Assembly (NCBI GenBank): GCA_046598415.1
Contig: JBKJIG010000102.1
Span: 76,828 to 140,827, forward strand
Direction of reading: 5' to 3'
DNA from: VFJZ01 sp046598415
GTDB taxonomy: Bacteria; Actinomycetota; Thermoleophilia; Gaiellales; F1-60-MAGs149
DNA: 64,000 bases
Both the position numbers and the translations under genes were made by a program. The notes beneath the pieces are model-generated. The model did not search any database. It had not been told where the DNA came from and was given only the letters and a program-made list of their open reading frames with translations. This document shows positions 42,290-49,002 of the stretch, one piece after another. Position 1 is the stretch's first letter. Each line of letters starts with the position of its first letter.

Positions 42290-42919
42290 GTGGACCAGAT
42301 GCGGCTCTTCCTGGCACGGCACGGCCACGCGACGAGCGGCCCCGACCATCGCTGGACGGCCGAGGACCCGCTGACGGCGCTCGGTCACCGCCAGGCGGAC
42401 GAGCTCGGCCGGTACGTCGCGTCTCTGCGCCGACCGCCGACGCGGATCATCGCCTCGCCCGCCGTCCGCGCCCGGCAGACGGCCGCCGCCTGCGCCCGCG
42501 AGCTGCACCTCGACGTCTCGATCGACGACCGGCTGATCGAGTTCGGCTCGGGCGCGATCTCGCCGTTCACGCTGTCGGAGATGTTCGAGCAGATGCCGTA
42601 CGACGAGATCTGGCACGCCGACGACTCGGCCTGGGACGGCGAGAGCGTCGGCACCTTCTGGAATCGCACGGCCGGCGCCGCGGAGGACGTGATCGCCGGC
42701 GGCGGGCTGCCGCTGGTCGTGTCGCACGGCGGCACGACCACCGCCATCCTGCGGCACCTGCTGCACGTCGGCCCCGGCGCGCCCGACGCGATCCACTTCT
42801 TCATGTCGAACGCCGGCCTCTCCGACGTGCGCCTGCGCGCCGACCGTATGGGCCGCCGCCGCTCGATGCTGATGCGCATGAACGACACCCATTATCTCTC
42901 CGACGTCACCGAGGTCTGA
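42290..42919 (+). CDS. Histidine phosphatase (phosphoglycerate mutase-like) family protein
   Basis: A 209-residue cytosolic phosphatase-fold protein. The phospho-acceptor His is in MRLFLARHGHAT; Arg in IASPAVRARQTAAAC and the second catalytic His in LVVSHGGTTTAIL complete the pocket. It is a plus-strand gene lying between ccr and the rest of the ethylmalonyl-CoA genes, which are on the minus strand. Its substrate is unknown, and no tie to the pathway is evident. Start chosen from the TACGCT spacing; ATG 42299 is the alternative. Confidence 0.86.
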   Translation: MDQMRLFLARHGHATSGPDHRWTAEDPLTALGHRQADELGRYVASLRRPPTRIIASPAVRARQTAAACARELHLDVSIDDRLIEFGSGAISPFTLSEMFEQMPYDEIWHADDSAWDGESVGTFWNRTAGAAEDVIAGGGLPLVVSHGGTTTAILRHLLHVGPGAPDAIHFFMSNAGLSDVRLRADRMGRRRSMLMRMNDTHYLSDVTEV

Positions 42920-42975
42920 GCCTGGATCCGCTGCCGGCGGGGCGCCGGGCCGTGCTGCAGCGCGTCTGAGCTCCG

Positions 42976-44328
42976 TCAGACCTGGAACCGCGTGATCGCC
43001 GCGAGGTGCTTCTCGCGCAGCGCGTGGTCGACGACGCCGAGCCCCTCCTCCGGCGACATGCAGAGCACGCCGACCTTGCCGAGGTGCAGGTTCTCGGACA
43101 CGTCGTCGGCCGCCCGGCCGGCCTCGGCCATGGGGTAGGTCTTCGAGAGGATCGGGTGCGTGCGCGCCTGGCGGACGAGCTCGTTGGCGCGCCACGCCTC
43201 GCTGTAGTTGGCGAGGTGCGAGCCGACGATCGACTTCGCGAACATCCACAGGTAGCGGTTGTCGAACTCGTGCAGGAAGCCCGACGTCGAGGCGCAGGTG
43301 ACGATCTTGCCGCCACGCCGGGCGACGAACACCGAGGCGCCGAACGTGTCGCGGCCCGGGTGTTCGAAGACGATGTCGACGTCGCGGCCGCCGGTCAGCT
43401 GGCGGATGGTCTTGCCCAGCCGCAGCGCCTCCTTGGGGTTCTGCTTGCCCGTCTCCGGGTCCCAGAACTGGAAGCCGAGCTCCTTGCGGTCGATCACCAG
43501 GTCGGCGCCCATCGAGCGGCAGACAGCCGCCTTCTCCGGGCTCGAGACGACGCACAGCGGCGTGCCGCCGCCGTTCAGCACGTACTGCGTCGCGAAGCCG
43601 CCCAGACCGCCGCCGGCACCCCAGATCAGCACCACGTCGCCCTGCTGCATGCGGGCGCCGTTCGGACCGACGAGCATGCGGTAGGCGGTGCAGTTGGTGA
43701 GCGGCATCGAGGCCGCCTCCTCCCACGTCAGGTGCTCCGCCTTCGGCATCAGCTGGTCGGCCTTCGCCAGGCACACCTCGCCGAGGCCGCCGTAGTTGGA
43801 CTCGAAGCCCCAGACGCGCTGGTCCGGGTCGAGGATGGTGTCGTCGTGGCCCTGCGGGTCCTCGAGCGCCACGTCGTTGGGGTGCACGACGACGCGGTCG
43901 CCGGGCTTCCACTTCGAGACGGCCGAGCCGGTGCGCAGCACGACGCCGGCGGCGTCGGAGCCGACCACGTGGAACGGCTGGTCGTGGCGCTTGCCCCAGT
44001 GGCCCCGCACCTTGGCGTAGCGGGACAGGAAGGCGAACGTCGGCACCGGCTCGAAGATGGCCGACCAGACGGTGTTGAAGTTGATCGACGACGCCATCGT
44101 CCCGATCAGCACCTCGTCGGGCGCGATCTCCGGCATCGGCACCTGCTCCACGTGCATCGCCGCCGAGGGGCGCTTCTCCGCCCGCGGCAGCTTGCCGAGC
44201 GTCTCCGCATCCTCGGCGTGCAGCGCGACGGCGGTGTAGGTAGCGGGCAACTCGATCGCCGCGAACTCCTCGCTCGACGCCCCCGCGTCGACCGCGCGCA
44301 GTACCGCCTTGGTCAGATCCGACGCCAT
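42976..44328 (-). CDS. ccr: Crotonyl-CoA carboxylase/reductase
   Basis: A 450-residue MDR-family enzyme that carboxylates crotonyl-CoA with NADPH and CO2 to ethylmalonyl-CoA, the committed step of the ethylmalonyl-CoA pathway. CO2-binding positions known from the Kitasatospora enzyme can be recognised: Asn in SSINFNTVWSA (about 83–85), Phe175–Glu176 in VWGFESNYGG and His353 in SGFLHEFDNRYLWM. The NADPH loop is WGAGGGLGGFA. The length fits the family and sets it apart from ordinary enoyl reductases. AAGGAG precedes the ATG by 7 nt. It faces a divergent FadR-type regulator across 82 bases. Confidence 0.94.
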   Translation of the reverse strand: MASDLTKAVLRAVDAGASSEEFAAIELPATYTAVALHAEDAETLGKLPRAEKRPSAAMHVEQVPMPEIAPDEVLIGTMASSINFNTVWSAIFEPVPTFAFLSRYAKVRGHWGKRHDQPFHVVGSDAAGVVLRTGSAVSKWKPGDRVVVHPNDVALEDPQGHDDTILDPDQRVWGFESNYGGLGEVCLAKADQLMPKAEHLTWEEAASMPLTNCTAYRMLVGPNGARMQQGDVVLIWGAGGGLGGFATQYVLNGGGTPLCVVSSPEKAAVCRSMGADLVIDRKELGFQFWDPETGKQNPKEALRLGKTIRQLTGGRDVDIVFEHPGRDTFGASVFVARRGGKIVTCASTSGFLHEFDNRYLWMFAKSIVGSHLANYSEAWRANELVRQARTHPILSKTYPMAEAGRAADDVSENLHLGKVGVLCMSPEEGLGVVDHALREKHLAAITRFQV

Positions 44329-44395
44329 CAGTGCTCCTTCGGTGCGATGCCGGTGATGATCGCCGATCGCGTGCGGATGGTGTTGCAGACCCTGC

Positions 44396-44401
44396 TAGCC
44401 T
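44396..44401 (+). promoter_or_regulatory. -10-like TAGCCT in the ccr/regulator divergent region
   Basis: Ends 9 nt before the regulator ATG at 44411. The 82-base intergenic region must also hold the ccr promoter; I saw no clear inverted repeat for regulator binding. Confidence 0.4.
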
Positions 44402-44410
44402 GGGCGCCAG

Positions 44411-45163
44411 ATGGGGATGCGGCCAAACGGAGGCTCGTCGGCTGACACCGACGCGATCTTCACGCCGATCCGCACCGCAAACGCGTTCGAGCAGACCGTT
44501 GAGCGAATCGGGCGGGCGATCAAGATGGGCCTGCTACGGCCGTCGGAACGCTTGCCGTCGGAGCGGGACCTGGCGTTGCAGCTCGCGCTGTCGCGGTCGA
44601 CCGTCCGCGAGGCGCTGCGCGTGCTGGCCGAGGCGGGCTACCTGGAGGCGCGGCGCGGCCGCGGCGGCGGCACGTTCGTCGCCGAGGTGCTGCCGCAGCT
44701 CGAGGCTCGCGACCCGCATGACGTGCTGCGCGAGCTCGGCGGCACCCTCGGCGGCACCCTCATACTGCGTCGCGTGCTCGAGGTCGGCTCGGCCGAGCTG
44801 GCCGCCGAGCACGCCACCCGCGCCGACGTCGAGCGGCTGGCCGAGCTGATCGACGAGGTGGCCGGGTTCGACGCCGGCGCCTACCCGTCGTACCGCGCGG
44901 TCGACTCGCGCCTGCACATCGCCATCGCCGCCATCTCGGGATCGCTGCAGCTGGTCGAGGCGATCACCCAGACGCACGGCGTCATCTCCGACATCATGAA
45001 CGGCATGCCGCGCGCGAACGCGACCCTCGACAACTCGACCGCCCAGCACCATCGCCTGCTGGCGGCGATCGAGAGCCACGACCGCGATGCCGCCCGCGTC
45101 GTGATGCGCGAGCACGTCGAGGGCATCGAGCGCCTGATCGCGGGTCTGATCCCGGCTCCATGA
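44411..45163 (+). CDS. FadR-family (GntR/FCD) transcriptional regulator
   Basis: A 250-residue regulator. The winged helix (about 25–95) shows RLPSERDLALQLALSRSTV followed by VREALRVLAEAGYLEARRGRGGGTFV. The FCD ligand domain (105–245) has the metal/carboxylate-binding Asp/His pattern (AVDSRLHIAIAAISGS, STAQHHRLLAAIESHD, MREHVEGIERL). Divergent placement makes ccr the likeliest target, with an acyl-CoA or organic acid as signal; this is inferred. Its stop overlaps the NucS start (ATGA). Confidence 0.87.
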   Translation: MGMRPNGGSSADTDAIFTPIRTANAFEQTVERIGRAIKMGLLRPSERLPSERDLALQLALSRSTVREALRVLAEAGYLEARRGRGGGTFVAEVLPQLEARDPHDVLRELGGTLGGTLILRRVLEVGSAELAAEHATRADVERLAELIDEVAGFDAGAYPSYRAVDSRLHIAIAAISGSLQLVEAITQTHGVISDIMNGMPRANATLDNSTAQHHRLLAAIESHDRDAARVVMREHVEGIERLIAGLIPAP

Positions 45164-45822
45164 GAGTCCTCGTCGCCCACTGCGAGATCGCCTACGCCGG
45201 CCGGCTCGAAACCCGCCTCTCGCCCGGTGATCGCGTCGTGCTGTTCAAGGACGACGGCTCGGTCTGCGTGCACGCGCTGAAGGGCGCGAAGCCGATCAAC
45301 TACATGCCGGGCCCGACGATCGTCGAGGAGACCGACGACGTGATCCGCGTGCGGCGTCCCGCCAGCGGTGAGACGCTGACGATCCTGCTGCTCGGCACCC
45401 ACGCCGACGACCGGCACGAGCTGGTGGACGAGGCCATCTTCGAGCGGCAGGGCCGCGAGAAGGAGATCCAGGCGCTGCTCGCTCGCGCGCTGCACGTGAT
45501 CGAGCCCGGCCTGGTGCTGGTCGAGCGCGAGCGGCCCACCGACGTCGGCCCCGTCGACCTGTTCTGCCGCGACGCCAACGGGCTCGTCGCCCTGGTCGAG
45601 GTGAAGCGCGTCCGCGCGGTGGCCGCCGCGGTCGAGCAGGTCATCCGGTACCGGGAGCAGGTCGACCTGACGCCCTCGCTGGCGCCGGCCCGGGCGATCG
45701 TGGCAGCCCCCGACTTCGCGCCGCAGGCACGCGTGCTGGCGGAGGCGCGCGGAGTCGAGTGCGTGGTGTTCGATCCAGCGCTGCTGCGGGGCGCATCGGA
45801 GCCCGACCTCACGCTTTTCTGA
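45160..45822 (+). CDS. nucS: NucS mismatch-specific endonuclease
   Basis: A 220-residue endonuclease of the NucS/EndoMS family that cuts both strands at mismatches and replaces MutSL repair in many actinobacteria. The N-terminal beta domain (1–110) leads to the nuclease core: Asp in GPVDLFCRD, then Glu-x-Lys in ALVEVKRVRAVAAAVEQVIR. The C-terminus ends EPDLTLF, which resembles a sliding-clamp binding motif. It is translated from a message shared with the regulator upstream (ATGA). Confidence 0.92.
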   Translation: MRVLVAHCEIAYAGRLETRLSPGDRVVLFKDDGSVCVHALKGAKPINYMPGPTIVEETDDVIRVRRPASGETLTILLLGTHADDRHELVDEAIFERQGREKEIQALLARALHVIEPGLVLVERERPTDVGPVDLFCRDANGLVALVEVKRVRAVAAAVEQVIRYREQVDLTPSLAPARAIVAAPDFAPQARVLAEARGVECVVFDPALLRGASEPDLTLF

Positions 45823-45902
45823 CGGAATCTCCCGTCCATGCGGGCCGTAGTCGCCACGAACGGGGGATGAGAGGTGCGCGGATTTCACCGATTCATTCAC
45901 CC

Positions 45903-46064
45903 ATGCAGCAGATGTCCACCCAGGCCGACCGCCGCCTCCTCGACGCCGTCATGAACGTCCGCACGCTGACGGCCGCCGAACCGGCGCTGTCGGCCCGCGA
46001 CCGGCTCAAGGTCATCCTCGGCTACCGACTGTACCGCGCGCTCGTCACCAGCCTCGGCGGCTGA
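45903..46064 (+). CDS. Small basic helical protein (53 aa), unknown
   Basis: A short frame with strongly GC-ending codons throughout, as in its neighbours, which supports a real gene. The protein is MQQMSTQADRRLLDAVMNVR followed by a segment ending RLKVILGYRLYRALVTSLGG; it is helical with a hydrophobic/basic C-terminal half and no signal peptide. ATG 45912 is an alternative start. GGAAT at 45824 and GTA at 45847 (18 nt apart) could be an ECF-type promoter, weakly. A strong hairpin follows 6 bases after the stop. No family recognised. Confidence 0.5.
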   Translation: MQQMSTQADRRLLDAVMNVRTLTAAEPALSARDRLKVILGYRLYRALVTSLGG

Positions 46065-46070
46065 ACGGGA

Positions 46071-46095
46071 ACGGCCGGGCACGCGGCCCGGCCGT
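46071..46095 (+). terminator. GC-rich hairpin after the small ORF
   Basis: ACGGCCGGGC pairs perfectly with GCCCGGCCGT around the loop ACGCG. No T-tract follows, as is common for actinobacterial terminators. It lies between convergent genes and could end transcription from both sides. Confidence 0.6.
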
Positions 46096-46120
46096 CGGTC
46101 AGGGGGAGTCGGCTGCGACC

Positions 46121-46864
46121 TCAGACGTCGAAAGTCGCGCCCGGCAGCGCCAGCTCCGTGGCCTCGAAGATGGCCCGCGCCGCTTCCAGCGACGCCGCCC
46201 GGTCCTCGGCCGCGAGGTGCGTGAGCACCAGCCGGCCGACCGCTGCATCACGGCCCAGGCCGGCCGTCTGCCGCGCCGTCATGTGCACGCCCTCGGGCGC
46301 GCCGGCCTGCACCGCGAACGTGGCCTCGGCCAGCAGCAGGTCGGCACCCTGCGCGTGCTGGACGAGGCCGGTGGTCAGCGACGCGTCCCCCGTGTAGACC
46401 ATTGTCCGGTCGCCGTCCGCGATGCGCGTGGCGTACGAGTGGGCGGAGTGCCGGGTGCGCGAGAATCGCAGCGTCGCGCCGGCGACCTCCAGCGGCTCCG
46501 TGGTGCGGTACTCATGCACCGTCAAGGCCCGCTCCAGGCTCCCGATCGTGCTGCCGAACGCATCGAGGAGCTCGGCCAGCACCACGCGGCCGCCGGGCGG
46601 CGCGTAGAGCGTCGTCCCCGGCCACGCGAGCGGGCCGTAGCTGATGCCGAACATGACCGACCACAGGTCGCTGATGTGGTCGGGATCGAGGTGGCTGAGC
46701 ACGATCGCGGTCGGCCCCGTGTCGCGCAGCGCCCGCAGGCGGCCGAGCACGCCGTTGCCGCAGTCGAGCAGCAGGCTGCCGCCGCTCGTCTCGACCAGGT
46801 AGCCCGACGACGCCTCTCCCGGGTTCGGCCAGGACGGCGAGGAACCGACGATTGTCAGACGCAC
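46121..46864 (-). CDS. Metallo-beta-lactamase-fold hydrolase (RNase Z-like) with altered metal motif
   Basis: A 247-residue MBL protein. The canonical HxHxDH is His58-x-Asp60-x-Asp62-His63 here (VLSHLDPDHISDL), so one zinc ligand His has become Asp. Other positions are kept: VYTGDAS, LLLAEATF and VLTHL near the end; TRHSAHSYATRI supplies another His. Relatives act as phosphodiesterases or RNase Z. It starts 4 bases after the fabI stop, in the same operon. Substrate unknown. Confidence 0.82.
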   Translation of the reverse strand: MRLTIVGSSPSWPNPGEASSGYLVETSGGSLLLDCGNGVLGRLRALRDTGPTAIVLSHLDPDHISDLWSVMFGISYGPLAWPGTTLYAPPGGRVVLAELLDAFGSTIGSLERALTVHEYRTTEPLEVAGATLRFSRTRHSAHSYATRIADGDRTMVYTGDASLTTGLVQHAQGADLLLAEATFAVQAGAPEGVHMTARQTAGLGRDAAVGRLVLTHLAAEDRAASLEAARAIFEATELALPGATFDV

Positions 46865-46868
46865 CGGC

Positions 46869-47630
46869 TCACATGCCCATCGCGTGGTAGCCGGCGTCCA
46901 CGTAGGCGATGGTGCCGGTCACGTTCTCGGCCTCGAGCAGGTACACCGCCGTCTTCGCCACGTCGGAGGCGTCGATGTTGCGCTTCAGCGGCGAGCGCTC
47001 GGCGACGATCTCCTCCATCGTCGTGAAGCCGGGGATCGATCGCGCCGCGAGCGTCCGCACGGGCCCCGCCGACACGGCGTTGATGCGGATGTTGGACGGG
47101 CCGAGGTCGGCCGCCAGGTAGCGCATCGACGCGTCCAGCGCGGCCTTCGCGACGCCCATCACGTTGTACTTCGGCACCGCCCGCTCGCCGCCGAGGTAGG
47201 TCATCGTCACGATCGAGCCGCCGCCGCGCGCGGCCATGATCGGCTCCGCGCGGCGCGCCATCGCCGTCAGCGAGTAGGCGGAGATGTCGAGCGCCAGCCA
47301 GAAGTCGTCGCGCGCCGTGTCGACGAACCGGCCCTGCAGGTCGTGTGCCTGCGCGTAGGCGACGGAGTGCACCATCAGATCCAGCCCGCCGAGGCCGTCC
47401 ACGATCTCGCCGAACGCGCGATCCAGATCCGCGTCCGAGCGCACGTCGCACTCCACCACGAGATCGGATCCGATCGACGCGGCCAGCTCGGTCACGGACT
47501 TCTTGATCCGCTCGCCCTGATAGGTGAACGCCAGCTTCGCTCCGCGTGCGTGCAGCTCCTGGGCGATCGCCCAGGCGATGGAGCGGCGGTTCGCGACACC
47601 GGCCACGAGCGCGAGCTTTCCTTCGAGCAC
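46869..47630 (-). CDS. fabI: Enoyl-[acyl-carrier-protein] reductase, NADH-type
   Basis: A 253-residue SDR-fold enzyme for the last step of fatty acid elongation. The cofactor loop is LVAGVANRRSIAWAIAQ, the form special to FabI, and the catalytic Tyr-x6-Lys is in KYNVMGVAKAAL (Tyr–Lys spacing as in FabI). NIRINAVSAGPVRTLAARSI is the substrate-loop region; target residues for triclosan-type inhibitors are in this area. AAGGA precedes the GTG start by about 9 nt, and TAGATT farther upstream could be its promoter. An MBL-fold gene follows. Confidence 0.92.
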   Translation of the reverse strand: MLEGKLALVAGVANRRSIAWAIAQELHARGAKLAFTYQGERIKKSVTELAASIGSDLVVECDVRSDADLDRAFGEIVDGLGGLDLMVHSVAYAQAHDLQGRFVDTARDDFWLALDISAYSLTAMARRAEPIMAARGGGSIVTMTYLGGERAVPKYNVMGVAKAALDASMRYLAADLGPSNIRINAVSAGPVRTLAARSIPGFTTMEEIVAERSPLKRNIDASDVAKTAVYLLEAENVTGTIAYVDAGYHAMGM

Positions 47631-47708
47631 GATTCGCCGTCCTTGCGTCGTTGTCGCGGAGAATCTATCGCGGACGGTGCGGAGCCGGTCGCGGCGGGCA
47701 TCGCCCGC

Positions 47709-47714
47709 TACTGT
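47709..47714 (+). promoter_or_regulatory. -10-like TACTGT before the small secreted protein
   Basis: Ends 6 nt before ATG 47721; GGAG within the spacer could also act as a weak ribosome site. Confidence 0.45.
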
Positions 47715-47720
47715 TGGAGC

Positions 47721-48161
47721 ATGGGACGGGGGGCGATCGTTCTGGTGCTTGTCTTGGCGCTCGGTACGGCTCCGGCCGCGCAGGCGGCGATGCCATCGGT
47801 GACGTTCAAGCGCCAGACCTACGTGCGCAGCGCGGCCGGCGCGCGGATCACGTCGCTGCCCCGCGGCCGCGGCCTGCAGTTCGACGTGCGCTACGTCGTG
47901 CGCAACGTGCCGGCGCGGTGGACGAAGGCCAGCGCCCAGGTGTTCGTGACGCTCACGCACGGCACCGACGTGCTGCGCGTCCAGACCCGCCGGGCGGCGA
48001 CCGAGACCGGTACGTGGCGCTGGGTCGTGAAGGGCGCCGGGGTGCGGATCCCGACGTCCTACCCCGCCGGCCGCTACACCGTCCGGGTGCGCATCGAGTT
48101 GCACCACGGCGGCATTCAGGTGGCCCGGGTCGCGCACGCCCGGCGCGCCACCGTCCGCTGA
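47721..48161 (+). CDS. Small secreted beta-rich protein, unknown function
   Basis: A 146-residue protein with a clear signal peptide (MGRGAIVLVLVLALGTAPA then AQA, likely cut site). The mature part of about 120 residues is basic, has no cysteine and shows alternating hydrophobic residues (VFVTLTHGTDVLRVQTRRA, YTVRVRIELHHGG) suggesting a beta-sandwich. I recognise no family. It stands alone between the divergent fabI and the convergent CoxM-type gene. Confidence 0.72.
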   Translation: MGRGAIVLVLVLALGTAPAAQAAMPSVTFKRQTYVRSAAGARITSLPRGRGLQFDVRYVVRNVPARWTKASAQVFVTLTHGTDVLRVQTRRAATETGTWRWVVKGAGVRIPTSYPAGRYTVRVRIELHHGGIQVARVAHARRATVR

Positions 48162-48189
48162 CGGCAGCGCGCCGGGCGCCGGTGTCTCT

Positions 48190-49002
48190 CTAGCCTCTCG
48201 CCTCCGCGAGGGCGCGCTTGGCAAGCACGCCCGCCAGGTGGCGCTTGTACTCGGCCGAGCCGTCCAGGTCGTCGATCGGCGACGTTCCCTCGCCCGCCCG
48301 CGTGCCGGCCTGGTCGACCGGGCCGCCGGCGTTGACGACCTCCTCGAAGCCGGCTGCGCGCACCGGCCGTGAGCCGAGGCCCGTGATGGCGCAGGTGACC
48401 GTGCCACCGCGGATGGCGACCGCCGCGCCGACGATCGACCAGTCGATGGCGCGCCGGTGGAACTTGGCGTACGCGGACTGGCCGGCGTCGGTGGGCAGGC
48501 GGACGTCGACGATCAGCTCGTCCTCGGCCAGCGACGTCGTCAGGTAGTCGACGATCAGGTCGGCGGCCGCGATCGAGCGGGACCCCGCGGCGCTGCGGAC
48601 CGTCACCGAGCCGCCGACGGCGAGCAGGGCGGTCGGCAGGTCGGCGTGCGGGTCGGCGTGGGCGAGCGAGCCGCCGATCGTGCCGCGGTTGCGGACGGCG
48701 GGCGAGCCGATGCCGGCCGCAGCCTGGGCGACGGCCCGGGCGCCGCGCCGGATCTCGGCCGAGTCGGCGATCTCCCGGTGCCGGGTCATGGCGCCGATCA
48801 CGATCTCGCCGCCCTCCTGGCGGATACCGGTCAGCTCGTCCAGGCCCGACAGGTCGACGAGCGCGTCGGGCGAGGCGAGGCGGAGCCGCATCATCGGCAC
48901 GAGCGACTGCCCGCCGGCGATCGGCTTGGCGCCGTCGCGGATGGCGGCCAGCGCCTCGTCGAGCGAGGCGGCCTTGGTGTAGCTGAGAGCGAGCGGGATC
49001 AT
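48190..49002 (-). CDS. coxM: CoxM-type FAD subunit of molybdenum hydroxylase
   Basis: A 270-residue FAD_binding_5 protein. FAD loops are KPIAGGQSLVPMMRLRL and RNRGTIGGSLAHADP, typical of CoxM-like subunits; there is no four-cysteine insertion as in the other operon. It is last in the order small–large–FAD, its ATG overlapping the large-subunit stop. It would pass electrons from the iron–sulfur clusters to a quinone or other acceptor. Confidence 0.9.
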   Translation of the reverse strand: MIPLALSYTKAASLDEALAAIRDGAKPIAGGQSLVPMMRLRLASPDALVDLSGLDELTGIRQEGGEIVIGAMTRHREIADSAEIRRGARAVAQAAAGIGSPAVRNRGTIGGSLAHADPHADLPTALLAVGGSVTVRSAAGSRSIAAADLIVDYLTTSLAEDELIVDVRLPTDAGQSAYAKFHRRAIDWSIVGAAVAIRGGTVTCAITGLGSRPVRAAGFEEVVNAGGPVDQAGTRAGEGTSPIDDLDGSAEYKRHLAGVLAKRALAEARG

